A DNA stretch of 51,424 nt from Rhabdochromatium marinum (GTDB taxonomy: Bacteria > Pseudomonadota > Gammaproteobacteria > Chromatiales > Chromatiaceae), in the NCBI RefSeq assembly GCF_016583795.1, contig NZ_NRRS01000024.1, forward strand, positions 1-51,424, given 5' to 3'. Below the pieces are notes generated by a model. It made no database searches. It had not been told where the DNA came from and saw only the letters and a list, made by a program, of their open reading frames with translations. How positions within the stretch are numbered: the stretch's first letter is position 1; each line of letters starts with the position of its first letter. Below are positions 8,130-16,495 of this stretch, in pieces. The position numbers and the translations under genes are program-made.

Positions 8130-9215
8130 TTACCCTTCAGGTTGATGGATTGGATGCTGAATCCCCAGGTCGGCTTCCAGCGCATCCGCCTGGGGTTCAG
8201 GCTCGGGACCGAGCAAAATTGCAACGGGGCGGGTATGCGGGTTGGTGGCCAGCGCAATCTTCAGCGCCATCGTCAGCGGCACCGACAGAAACATACCGCC
8301 AACCCCCAGAACATAGCCCCAGAACACCAGGGACAGAAACACCACCAGAGGCGACAGCCCCATGCCGCGTCCCATGATCCGCGGCTCCAGAATGTTGCCC
8401 ACACCAATGTTAATGACCACAAAGCCGATGGTAGTCATCAGCGCAGCCTCCACGCCGATCTGGACCAGCGCCAGCAGCACGGCCGGCACAGCGGCGATAA
8501 AGGAACCGATGGTGGGAACGAAATTTAGCAGAAAGGCAATAATGCCCCACATGAGCGCAAAATCCACTCCAATCACTGCCAGCAGTATCCACACTAAGAC
8601 CCCAGTTAACAGGCTGGTGCTGGCTTTCAAGGCCATGTAGCGGTTGACTGACTGCATCACCTCCCGTGCCTGGCGGATGGATTGATCCGGCGTGCGTAGC
8701 GCCAGGCGCAGTTTGCTGGGCAGACTGTCAGCCTCCAGTAGCACAAAGATAACTGCCACCAACACCAGCATGGCATTCGCCAGAATAGTGCTAAAGCCAG
8801 TGGCTAGGGCACGCATCAGCGCCATCACACGCGGCGGGTCGATCAGTGTGCTCATGGCATCATCAGCTAAATCAACACCGTGCGTCTCCACCCACTCTTG
8901 CAGCTCCAGGGCGGTATTCATGAGCCGCGTCTGATAACTCGGCAAGCGCTGATTGAAGGTGTTCAGGGAGTCGCTGAAGAAGGTGCCCATGATCGAACCG
9001 ACCCCCAACAACAGGCCGGCGATCACCAGCATCGCTGCCCAGCGCGGCAGGCCATGCGCCCGCAAAAACCGCAACGGTGCCGCCGCCAGCACAGCAATGA
9101 AAATCGATAACAAAAAGGGCGTGACCAGATGCGAAGCGGCGCGCAACCCTGCCACCAGCACCACAAAGGCACCGGCGAGGATCAAAAAACGCCCGGCTGG
9201 ACTAAAGTCGTTCAT
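8130..9215 (-). CDS. AI-2E family transporter (PerM/TqsA-like permease)
   Basis: This 361-aa inner-membrane protein has the AI-2E/PerM pattern: two N-terminal hydrophobic helices (FLILAGAFVVLVAGL and a following segment), a soluble middle part, then several C-terminal helices including MALKASTSLLTGVLVWILLA, GIIAFLLNFVPTIGSFIAAV and PLVVFLSLVFWGYVLGVGG. The family conserves the LNFVPTIGS and EPRIMGRGMGLSPL segments, and both are present. Members export quorum signals or act as Na+/H+ antiporters, so the substrate cannot be inferred. The small acidic protein downstream starts five bases after the stop. The C-terminal tail (EPEPQADALEADLG) is cytoplasmic and acidic. Confidence 0.88.
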   Translation of the reverse strand: MNDFSPAGRFLILAGAFVVLVAGLRAASHLVTPFLLSIFIAVLAAAPLRFLRAHGLPRWAAMLVIAGLLLGVGSIMGTFFSDSLNTFNQRLPSYQTRLMNTALELQEWVETHGVDLADDAMSTLIDPPRVMALMRALATGFSTILANAMLVLVAVIFVLLEADSLPSKLRLALRTPDQSIRQAREVMQSVNRYMALKASTSLLTGVLVWILLAVIGVDFALMWGIIAFLLNFVPTIGSFIAAVPAVLLALVQIGVEAALMTTIGFVVINIGVGNILEPRIMGRGMGLSPLVVFLSLVFWGYVLGVGGMFLSVPLTMALKIALATNPHTRPVAILLGPEPEPQADALEADLGIQHPIHQPEG

Positions 9216-9286
9216 AAGAATGTTATTTTTGCCTCCCTCTTGGTGCCAACCGCTGCCAGTGGATCCCTGATGCTGGGCGGCTGGCC

Positions 9287-11518
9287 TCAGCGTCCGGGGC
9301 GGACCAGTCCACCCAGGCCGATGTCATCAAGCGCGGCAATCAGCAGCTTGCGCACCGCCGCGCCGGTATCGCAGCGCAAGGCGTCATTGAGCAATTCGCG
9401 GGCGCGCCCACGGCTGAGGCTGCGGATGACGCCTTTGACACGCAGCAGGCTCGCGGCACTCATACTCAAACTATGCACGCCCGCTCCAAGCAGCAGCACC
9501 GCACCGAGCGGATCACCCGCCAGCTCACCACAGACGCTGACTTCCTTGCCATGCACGCGAGCGCCGGCAGCAACTTGGGTCAGCGCGCGGAGCACCGCAG
9601 GATGCAGGTCATCATACAGTGCCGCCACCCGTGGATTGTTGCGATCCACCGCCAGCAGATACTGAGTCAGGTCGTTAGTGCCCACCGACAGAAAATCCAC
9701 CCGCCCGGCAAAGGCTTCGGCCTGATAAACGGCGGCCGGCACCTCGATCATCACCCCCACCGGCGGCATCTTGACCGCATGACCCTCGCTGAGCAATTCA
9801 TTGTAGGCACGTCGAATCATGCGCAACGATTCGTCGATTTCATCCATGGTGGTGATCATCGGCAACAGCAGTTGCAGATTATCCAGCCCGACCGAGGCCA
9901 ACAGCATGGCCCGCACCTGGGTCATGAAAATTTGCGGATTATCCAGAACGACACGAATGCCGCGCCAGCCCAGAAAGGGGTTGGGTTCTTCGATTGGAAA
10001 GTATGACAGCGGCTTGTCGCCGCCAATATCCAACGTGCGGATGGTAACCGTGCGCGGTGTAAAAATCTCTAGAATGCGGCGATACGTATTGTATTGGGAA
10101 CTCTCACCGGGGAAGCGGTCGCGCACCAGAAAGGGCAGTTCGGTGCGATAGAGCCCCACGCCGGCCGCTTCGTCGCTCCCAGCCGGGAGTTGTTCCGACA
10201 CCAGGCCGGTATTCAAATAGAGCGGGAAGGAAAAGCCATCGGTGGTCTCGGAGGACAGGCCGCGCAGCGCGTCGAGCTCAGCGGCAAAAGCCTGTTCATC
10301 GGAGGCCAGGCGTTCGTACTCGGCACGAATGCTCGGCTCGGGATCGGCATAGGCGCGCCCACGATAGCCATCGACAATGGTATCCAGGCCATCCATGCGG
10401 CTCACGGGCAGATCGCTCACCCCCATGGCCGCTGGCAGACCCATGCCGCGCGCCAGGATCGCAATGTGCGACGAGGCCGAGCCGCCGCTGCTGACAATAC
10501 CGGCCAGGGAATCCGTTGGCACCGCGCTCAACTGCATCACACTGATGTCATCGCCAACGAGAATCGTCTTGGGCGGATAGACCAGCGCTGGCGCACTCTG
10601 ATTCTGCAAGCGGGTCAGAATCCAGCGCCCCAGGTCGCGCACATCTGAGGCGCGCTCGCGCAGATAGGGATCTTCCATTTGGTCGAACACCGATGTGTGC
10701 TCGGCAATGGTGTCGCGCAAGGCCGCCTGCGCCCAGCTGCCGCTCTGGATGCGCTGCAGGGCGCCATCGACCAGGGAGTCGCTTTCCAGCATCATCCGCC
10801 AGGCATCGAAGATGGCGCGATCTTCCTGACTGAAGCGGTCACCGATGCGGTCGATCTCGGCGCTGACATCCTTCAGCGCGGCACGAAAAGTATCCGCCTC
10901 GGCGGCGGTATCCTCAATGACTTTGTCCGGCACCGCCTCCAGAGTGGCGGGCGGATAAACCACTACAGCGGTGCCAAAACCAATTCCGGGCGAGGCGGCC
11001 ATGCCAGACAGCACCCGGCTGGGCATCAGATCCTGTTGATGCATACGCCCCAGCTCGATGGCGCCGGCCAATTGCGCCGCGAGCGTGATTACAAAGGTGA
11101 CCTCGTCATCGCCAAAGCGCCGCGCTTCGCGCTGGCGCAGCACCAGCACACCCAGCACGCGGCGGTTCTGGACAATGGGCACCCCCAGGAACCCGCGAAA
11201 GCGATTCTCGCCGGTCTCGGTGATACTCAGATAGCGCGAATGCGTAGAGGCGTCATTCAGACTGACCAGGTCGGCTTTTTCTGCCACCCAGCCCACCAGG
11301 CCGCGATTCAGCGGAATGCGCACCTGTCCCACCGCTTCCGGGCGTAAGCCGTCGGTGGCCAGCAGGACGTGCTCGCGATTGCCTGGTTCGGTCAGATAGA
11401 CTGAGCAGACGTCGGCGCCAACGGCTTCCTTGACGCGGCTGACGATAATATGCAGCGCGTCATCGAGCGACAAGGCGCGATTGACTTCCTGCACAATGCG
11501 GCGCAATGACTCAAGCAT
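9287..11518 (-). CDS. ptsP: PTS-Ntr phosphoenolpyruvate-protein phosphotransferase (EI-Ntr)
   Basis: This 743-aa EI-Ntr takes phosphate from PEP and passes it to NPr in the regulatory nitrogen phosphotransferase system. An N-terminal GAF domain (about residues 1-150) is followed by the EI N-terminal domain, the phospho-histidine site GGSASSHIAILARG with His351, and the PEP-binding barrel, whose GLYRTELPFLVRD and CGELAGDPLGA motifs are clear. Length matches E. coli PtsP (748 aa). It lies 89 bp downstream of rppH on the same strand, the usual proteobacterial order. Partners NPr and EIIA-Ntr are not in the window. The GAF domain is known to sense glutamine or related signals in several relatives. 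Confidence 0.95.
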   Translation of the reverse strand: MLESLRRIVQEVNRALSLDDALHIIVSRVKEAVGADVCSVYLTEPGNREHVLLATDGLRPEAVGQVRIPLNRGLVGWVAEKADLVSLNDASTHSRYLSITETGENRFRGFLGVPIVQNRRVLGVLVLRQREARRFGDDEVTFVITLAAQLAGAIELGRMHQQDLMPSRVLSGMAASPGIGFGTAVVVYPPATLEAVPDKVIEDTAAEADTFRAALKDVSAEIDRIGDRFSQEDRAIFDAWRMMLESDSLVDGALQRIQSGSWAQAALRDTIAEHTSVFDQMEDPYLRERASDVRDLGRWILTRLQNQSAPALVYPPKTILVGDDISVMQLSAVPTDSLAGIVSSGGSASSHIAILARGMGLPAAMGVSDLPVSRMDGLDTIVDGYRGRAYADPEPSIRAEYERLASDEQAFAAELDALRGLSSETTDGFSFPLYLNTGLVSEQLPAGSDEAAGVGLYRTELPFLVRDRFPGESSQYNTYRRILEIFTPRTVTIRTLDIGGDKPLSYFPIEEPNPFLGWRGIRVVLDNPQIFMTQVRAMLLASVGLDNLQLLLPMITTMDEIDESLRMIRRAYNELLSEGHAVKMPPVGVMIEVPAAVYQAEAFAGRVDFLSVGTNDLTQYLLAVDRNNPRVAALYDDLHPAVLRALTQVAAGARVHGKEVSVCGELAGDPLGAVLLLGAGVHSLSMSAASLLRVKGVIRSLSRGRARELLNDALRCDTGAAVRKLLIAALDDIGLGGLVRPGR

Positions 11519-11607
11519 GCCTGGAACTCCGGTGGCGCTTGAGCGCGACAGGTGAAAAAGAACAACAACAAGAAGGCCGTCGCTGCACGGAAGGCATTCG
11601 GGTGGCG

Positions 11608-12222
11608 CTAACGGCGCTTGTGCGTGCTGATGAGCCGGGGATCGGCGGTCGGGGTGGGCCAGTTGGGCGACGCCGCCGGGCGCGGGGTTAAGGGGCGTTG
11701 GCGGGTGAGACCATTGACAGAGCGCGACTGGCGATCACTGCGCAGCTCCGGGTACAGCAGCGGTTGCAGTTCGATCAGCGCCTGCTCATAGACGCGACGT
11801 TTGAAGTACACGACCTCGCGCAGCGGGCTCCAGTAGCGCACCCAACGCCAGGCATCGAATTCCGGCTTGGCGGAGGCATCCAGGCAAAATCCATCCTCGC
11901 CGCAATCGACCCGTAGCATAAACCACAGTTGCTTTTGACCAATGCAGACCGGGCCGCAACAATGGCGGCGGATAAACCGCTTGGGCAGCCGATAGCGCAG
12001 CCAGCTGCGCGTACAGCCAAGGACGGTCACCTGCTGCGGGGTCAGGCCGACTTCTTCGCCCAGTTCGCGAAACATAGCCTCCCGTGGGGTCTCATCCGCC
12101 TGGATGCCGCCCTGGGGAAATTGCCAAGCATTCTGTCCAACCCGGCGCCCCCAGAACAGGCGGCGCTCGCCATTGCACAGAATAATGCCAACATTGGGTC
12201 TGAAGCCGTCGTGATCGATCAA
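11608..12222 (-). CDS. rppH: RNA pyrophosphohydrolase
   Basis: This Nudix hydrolase removes pyrophosphate from the 5' end of mRNA and so triggers RNase E decay. The Nudix box is complete: [23 protein letters not shown], near residues 38-60, keeps the Gly, Glu, Arg and EExGU positions. The N-terminus ([23 protein letters not shown]) and [11 protein letters not shown] are typical of RppH rather than other Nudix enzymes. At 204 aa it is about 30-40 residues longer than usual, the extra being a Pro/Arg/Ser-rich tail after residue 165. It precedes ptsP, as in many gammaproteobacteria, and is divergent from the HAD phosphatase gene. Confidence 0.93.
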   Translation of the reverse strand: MIDHDGFRPNVGIILCNGERRLFWGRRVGQNAWQFPQGGIQADETPREAMFRELGEEVGLTPQQVTVLGCTRSWLRYRLPKRFIRRHCCGPVCIGQKQLWFMLRVDCGEDGFCLDASAKPEFDAWRWVRYWSPLREVVYFKRRVYEQALIELQPLLYPELRSDRQSRSVNGLTRQRPLTPRPAASPNWPTPTADPRLISTHKRR

Positions 12223-12368
12223 GCCAGGCCACCTCTTTCAGTCTTGTGAGTATTTTTCCATACTTAGCACAGCAGCGGCAAATCGGCACCCAAGGCGGCC
12301 CAAGGCTCGTCTGGGTTTCACCCGACGTTATCTCCGGACTTTCAATGGATCTTTATGAGGACATTCCT

Positions 12369-13034
12369 GTGCGTCTGACGCTTTTCGATCTCGACAACAC
12401 TCTGCTGGCTGGTGATTCAGATTATCTCTGGGGACAGCATCTCATTGAGCAGGGAGTGGTCAATGCAGCGGAATACGAGCGCCGCAATAGCGCGTTCTAT
12501 GCCGATTATCGCAACGGCTGCCTGGATATCGACGCTTTTTTACGCTTTTCGCTCGAACCCCTGCGTGCGCATCCGCTGGAGAAGCTACACGCCTGGCGCG
12601 ACGCTTTCATGCGCGAGAAAATCGAACCCATTATTCTTGATGACGCGCGCGCACTGATCGAGCGCCACCGCCGCGCCGGCGACCAACTGCTGATTATCAC
12701 CGCCACCAACCGCTTTGTCACCGCGCCCATTGCCGAGCGCCTTGGCATCAAACAGCTGATCGCTACCGATCCCGAATACATCGACGGGCGCTATACCGGG
12801 CGCGTCAGCGGCATACCGGCCTTTCAGCATGGCAAGGTCGAGCGATTGCACCAGTGGCTGCACGCCCAGGGATTGACGCTGGAGGAGAGCTGTTTCTACA
12901 GCGACTCCATCAACGATGTGCCGCTGCTGAGCGCCGTCCAGCATCCGGTCGCCGTTGATCCCGACCCGCGCTTAGCCGCTTTGGCTGCCGAGCGCGGCTG
13001 GCCGATCCTCTCTCTGCGCAACGGTGCGAACTGA
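12369..13034 (+). CDS. HAD-superfamily (SerB-like, subfamily IB) phosphatase
   Basis: This 221-aa HAD hydrolase has all four motifs: FDLDNTLL with the nucleophile Asp7 and the acid/base Asp9, the Thr of IITATN, the Lys of HGKVERL, and SDSINDVPLL. The DxDNT form and cap size place it with HAD-IB enzymes near phosphoserine phosphatase. The substrate is not fixed by sequence. I choose GTG 12369, which has a TGAGG ribosome-binding site eight bases upstream and gives the compact start MRLTLFDLDNT. Longer in-frame starts at 12345 and 12246 add non-conserved residues. It is divergent from rppH, a pairing common in this group of bacteria. Confidence 0.88.
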   Translation: MRLTLFDLDNTLLAGDSDYLWGQHLIEQGVVNAAEYERRNSAFYADYRNGCLDIDAFLRFSLEPLRAHPLEKLHAWRDAFMREKIEPIILDDARALIERHRRAGDQLLIITATNRFVTAPIAERLGIKQLIATDPEYIDGRYTGRVSGIPAFQHGKVERLHQWLHAQGLTLEESCFYSDSINDVPLLSAVQHPVAVDPDPRLAALAAERGWPILSLRNGAN

Positions 13035-13043
13035 GGGGCGGCG

Positions 13044-13061
13044 CTGTCATGCGCCTGTCAT
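13044..13061 (+). promoter_or_regulatory. Pho box (predicted PhoB binding site)
   Basis: CTGTCAT (13044-13050) and CTGTCAT (13055-13061) form the exact 7-4-7 direct repeat of the PhoB consensus. Only the four-base spacer is more GC-rich than usual. A plausible -10 (CATCAT, 13070-13075) follows at the expected distance, and the olsB start lies 86 bp downstream. A further CTGTCAT at 13111-13117 is followed by only a weak second half. Confidence 0.82.
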
Positions 13062-13146
13062 GACAAGCTCATCATTCTGCAACACTCAGTTGCTAGCCTT
13101 CCAGGTTCACCTGTCATTGCGCCATTACATATCGGGTAGCCTCGCC

Positions 13147-13926
13147 ATGGAAGCCACCGCATCTGTCTGTACAAACACGCGCGCAGAGCGTCTGCGTGTC
13201 GAATTCGCTGCAAACCGCGCCGCTGTGTTGGAGGCGCTGGCTCTGCGTTATCGCGTATTTGGCTTGGAATTGGGCGCGCAGCTCAAGACGGCCGCCGAAC
13301 AGCTCGATTATGACGCCTTCGATCATCATTGCCAGCATCTGTTGGTGCGCGATGTTCGCACTGGGCAGGTGGTGGCCTGCACTCGCTTGCTCGACCCGCA
13401 GGGCGCGCAACAGCTCGGGCGCTTCTATTCAGCGGGAGAATTCGATCTGGAGCCAATTCTGCGCCTTGATGGGCGCCTCCTGGAGCTTGGGCGCACCTGT
13501 GTGGCGCGCGACTATCGCCAAGGCTCAGCCATCGCGGTACTCTGGTCTGGTGTGGCCGATGTTATCCACCGCCAGCAGATTGATTTTCTGTTCGGCTGCG
13601 CGAGCATCCCTCTCGGTGAGGGGGACGCGCTAGCCGCCGGTATTATGAATCGCGTGCGCCGCCAGGCCATGACGCCTCCACAGCGGCGCGTGACCCCATA
13701 TCAGCCGCTGCGGGTCGCAGGATCCGACGTTTCCACACTTGATGCGCCTCTGCCACCCTTGCTCAAAGCCTATATTCGTCTTGGTGCCAAGGCCTGTGGT
13801 GAACCATGCCGGGATCCGGATTTTCAGGTCGCGGATGTGCTGATGCTGCTCGACGTACAGGAACTCAATCCCAGCTACTCACGTCACTTTATCCACCGTT
13901 CCAGCCAGGCTCACATGAAACACTGA
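13147..13926 (+). CDS. olsB: L-ornithine N-acyltransferase (OlsB-like)
   Basis: This 260-aa GNAT-fold acyltransferase of the OlsB family transfers a 3-hydroxyacyl chain from ACP to ornithine, giving lyso-ornithine lipid. Supporting stretches are LALRYRVFGLELGAQ near the N-terminus, DHHCQHLLVRD, ACTRLLDP, LELGRTCVARDYRQGSAI and DFLFGCASI, in the order usual for OlsB. I start at ATG 13147. An earlier in-frame ATG at 13024 would overlap the HAD gene and the Pho box. It is the first gene after the Pho box, and OlsB induction under phosphate limitation is established in other bacteria. The acyl and amino-acid specificity is inferred from family only. Confidence 0.88.
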   Translation: MEATASVCTNTRAERLRVEFAANRAAVLEALALRYRVFGLELGAQLKTAAEQLDYDAFDHHCQHLLVRDVRTGQVVACTRLLDPQGAQQLGRFYSAGEFDLEPILRLDGRLLELGRTCVARDYRQGSAIAVLWSGVADVIHRQQIDFLFGCASIPLGEGDALAAGIMNRVRRQAMTPPQRRVTPYQPLRVAGSDVSTLDAPLPPLLKAYIRLGAKACGEPCRDPDFQVADVLMLLDVQELNPSYSRHFIHRSSQAHMKH

Positions 13927-13932
13927 CCGCTT

Positions 13933-14754
13933 ATGCCCTGGAGACTCTTGCGCGTGATTGAACATCTGCTCACCGGTGCCCTGATCAGCCTAGTGGTGAC
14001 AGCCCGGTGTCGCCTGGGTCGGCCCCCTGTCTGGCGCCCCAGGGTGGTGCGCTGGTGGCATGGGCGCTTGTGTCGCATTTTGGCGCTTGATATCCAGGTT
14101 TCGGGCCAGGCCGCTGAGCGGGCGTTACTGGTTGCCAATCATATCTCCTGGCTTGATATTCCGGTGTTGGGCGCCCAGGGGCCAATCGGCTTTCTGTCCA
14201 AGGCCGAGGTTCGACGCTGGCCGATGATCGGTGGGATGGCAGCGATGGCCGGCACCCTGTTTATCGAACGTGGCGCCAATCGCTTTGCCGAGGCCATCGC
14301 CTCCGTGCGCGCGCGCATCCGCAACGGTGCAACTCTAGTCATCTTTGCGGAAGGCACTACCAGCGATGGCACTCAGGTATTGCGCTTCCTGCCGCGCCTG
14401 TTTGCGGTGGTGCAAGATCAAGATTCGGTGGATACAGCCTCAGCTGAACCTGAACCGCCACAGCTCCAGCCTGTCGCATTGCGCTATGGTCGCGATATAC
14501 AGCCAGACCCCGTTGCCCCCTTTATCAACGACGACACCCTGGTGCGGCATCTGTGGCGGGTGCTTAAGAATCCCGGGATTGCGGTGCAGGTCAGCTTTCT
14601 GCCAACGATTGATCCTCGGGGGCAGCCACGCCGCGCACTTGCTGATCATGCGCGAACCGCGATACTGGCGGTCTTGCACCACGATAACCCACCGCTTCCG
14701 GAGCGTCCGCCGAGCGACTTGGCCATGAGTTTGTCCAGGAGCTGCAAGGCATGA
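13933..14754 (+). CDS. 1-acyl-glycerol-3-phosphate-type acyltransferase (OlsA/PlsC-like)
   Basis: This 273-aa PlsC-fold acyltransferase has the four family motifs: NHISWLD (the HX4D catalytic pair), a substrate-binding FIERG, FAEGTTSDG in place of FPEGTTS, and a C-terminal PVALRYG-like segment. One N-terminal hydrophobic helix (LLTGALISLVVTA) would hold it at the inner membrane. It begins six bases after olsB, and its position suggests it adds the second acyl chain to lyso-ornithine lipid (OlsA role). Synthesis of phosphatidic acid is the alternative, since the fold is shared. The stop overlaps the glycosyltransferase start (ATGA at 14751-14754), so translation is probably coupled. Confidence 0.86.
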   Translation: MPWRLLRVIEHLLTGALISLVVTARCRLGRPPVWRPRVVRWWHGRLCRILALDIQVSGQAAERALLVANHISWLDIPVLGAQGPIGFLSKAEVRRWPMIGGMAAMAGTLFIERGANRFAEAIASVRARIRNGATLVIFAEGTTSDGTQVLRFLPRLFAVVQDQDSVDTASAEPEPPQLQPVALRYGRDIQPDPVAPFINDDTLVRHLWRVLKNPGIAVQVSFLPTIDPRGQPRRALADHARTAILAVLHHDNPPLPERPPSDLAMSLSRSCKA

Positions 14755-15968
14755 CACTTACCAGTTCCCGCGCTTGCCGTCTGATTGTGGTGACTGAAAC
14801 CTATCCGCCGGAAATCAACGGCGTGGCTAACACCATGGCTCAACTGGTCACTGGGCTTGAACGCCTGGGACACCAGGTGATGCTGGTGCGCCCCTGGCAA
14901 TCGGGCGACCGGACTGCATCCAACGCTAATCATTCACCCACGCAGCTGTGTCGGGTGCCGGGCTTGCCCATCCCGGGCTATCGTGGCCTACGCTTTGGCC
15001 TGCCGGTGGGCGGACGCTTGCGGGCACGCTGGAGGTCATGGCGCCCGCAGGCAGTTTACATCGCTACCCAGGGGCCACTGGGACATATGGCGCTGCGCAC
15101 CGCCCGTCAGCTCGGCATCCCGGTGTTGACTGGCTTTCACACCCAGTTCCATCAGTACAGCCGCTACTATGGACTGGGACTTTTGATGCGACCCATTATT
15201 TATTTGCTGCGACGCTTCCATAATCGCGCCGATGCGACCCTGGTCCCCACCCGGGCATTGCAACAGGAGCTTGAACAGCAAGGTTTTCGTAATTTGCGCG
15301 TCTTCAGTCGCGGCGTGGACACCGAGCGATTCTCACCCGCGCGGCGCTGTCGCGAGCAACGCCGCGCCTGGGGCTGCGACGACAACAGCCTCGCGGTGCT
15401 CTATGTCGGGCGACTCGCAGCGGAGAAAAATATCGATCTGGCCTTCGCGGCCTATGCAGCCATCGCCGCAACGGGTCGCGACTGCAAATTTATTCTGGTC
15501 GGCGACGGACCGGAGCGCGAGCGCCTGGCCCGGCAGCACCCGGATTATATTTTCGCCGGTGCTCAGGTCGGGTTGGCATTGGCCACCCAGTACGCCTCGG
15601 CTGACTTGTTTTTGTTCCCAAGCCTGACCGAAACCTTTGGCAATGTGGTCATGGAAGCTATGGCCAGCGGGCTGCCGGTGCTGGCGTTTGACTACGCCGC
15701 TGCCAGACAGCATATTCGCTCAGGAAGCAATGGCCTTGTGGTGCCGGTCAATGACGCGGAGGCCTTTATCCGCCACGCCCTGGTTGGAGCGCAGAATCCA
15801 CTGCATCTGCGCCAGCTGGGACAGGCCGCCCGCGCCAGTGCGACCGCCATGAGCTGGGACCATGTTATCCAGGATCTGGAGCAGGACATACTCACCCTGA
15901 TACAGCGAAACGGCACAGCGGACTACAACTGCGGAGACAAGCAATGCGCACCTTTTGGCAACGCCTGA
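14751..15968 (+). CDS. Family 4 glycosyltransferase, probable glycolipid synthase
   Basis: This 405-aa GT-B glycosyltransferase of family GT4 has the N-terminal TETYPPEINGVANTM loop, TGFHTQFHQYSRYY, the donor-site stretch VLYVGRLAAEKNIDLA, and the EX7E motif TETFGNVVMEA near the C-terminus. Its nearest look-alikes are alpha-mannosyl/glucosyl transferases of the MgtA/SqdX type, several of which glycosylate diacylglycerol. Sitting between acyltransferase and PAP2 genes in a Pho-box operon, it probably makes a phosphate-free glycolipid. Acceptor and sugar are inference. The gene overlaps the preceding one by 4 bases and the following one by 25 bases. Confidence 0.85.
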   Translation: MTLTSSRACRLIVVTETYPPEINGVANTMAQLVTGLERLGHQVMLVRPWQSGDRTASNANHSPTQLCRVPGLPIPGYRGLRFGLPVGGRLRARWRSWRPQAVYIATQGPLGHMALRTARQLGIPVLTGFHTQFHQYSRYYGLGLLMRPIIYLLRRFHNRADATLVPTRALQQELEQQGFRNLRVFSRGVDTERFSPARRCREQRRAWGCDDNSLAVLYVGRLAAEKNIDLAFAAYAAIAATGRDCKFILVGDGPERERLARQHPDYIFAGAQVGLALATQYASADLFLFPSLTETFGNVVMEAMASGLPVLAFDYAAARQHIRSGSNGLVVPVNDAEAFIRHALVGAQNPLHLRQLGQAARASATAMSWDHVIQDLEQDILTLIQRNGTADYNCGDKQCAPFGNA

Positions 15969-16474
15969 GCGATTACGACGCCTACTGGTGCCAGCTTTGG
16001 CACCACCGCTCCAGCCAGTACTGGCTGATGCAACGCGGTTTCGCCATTGTCAGCCGGCTTGGCGACGGAGTTTTCTGGTACGCGCTGATCGCCTTTTTTG
16101 TTCTCTTTGACGGCCTCGACGGACTTCAGGCCGGTTTGCACATGCTGGCTACTAATGCCGTGGGTTTGGCCCTGTACAAATCGCTCAAGCACGGCACGCG
16201 ACGCAAGCGCCCCTGTGATGCCGATATTGGCATTCGCGCCGTGATTGCGCCGCTCGACCGGTACAGCTTCCCCTCCGGGCATACTCTGCACGCCGTTGCT
16301 TTCTCAACTGTCGCCCTGTATTACTACCCGCATCTGGCCTGGTTGTTGGTACCACTGACGTTGCTGATCGCCGCCTCGCGCGTGGTACTCGGCTTGCATT
16401 ATCCAAGCGACGTGCTGATGGCCACCGGCATCGGGCTGGGGTTGGGCTATGGGAGCCTGAAACTTTTGCTCTAA
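15944..16474 (+). CDS. PAP2-family membrane phosphatase
   Basis: This 176-aa membrane phosphatase has the full PAP2 signature: KHGTRRKRP (KX6RP), YSFPSGHTLH (PSGH) and SRVVLGLHYPSD (SRX5HX3D). It has about five hydrophobic segments. PAP2 enzymes dephosphorylate phosphatidate, undecaprenyl pyrophosphate or similar lipids at the outer face of the inner membrane. Here it is the last gene of the Pho-box operon and could supply diacylglycerol for the upstream glycosyltransferase while releasing phosphate. The ATG at 15944 has a GGAGA site eight bases upstream and lies inside the glycosyltransferase gene. Only 21 bp separate its stop from that of the convergent hemN. Confidence 0.88.
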   Translation: MRTFWQRLSDYDAYWCQLWHHRSSQYWLMQRGFAIVSRLGDGVFWYALIAFFVLFDGLDGLQAGLHMLATNAVGLALYKSLKHGTRRKRPCDADIGIRAVIAPLDRYSFPSGHTLHAVAFSTVALYYYPHLAWLLVPLTLLIAASRVVLGLHYPSDVLMATGIGLGLGYGSLKLLL

Positions 16475-16495
16475 AGCCGGGCACCGCCGCTTGGT

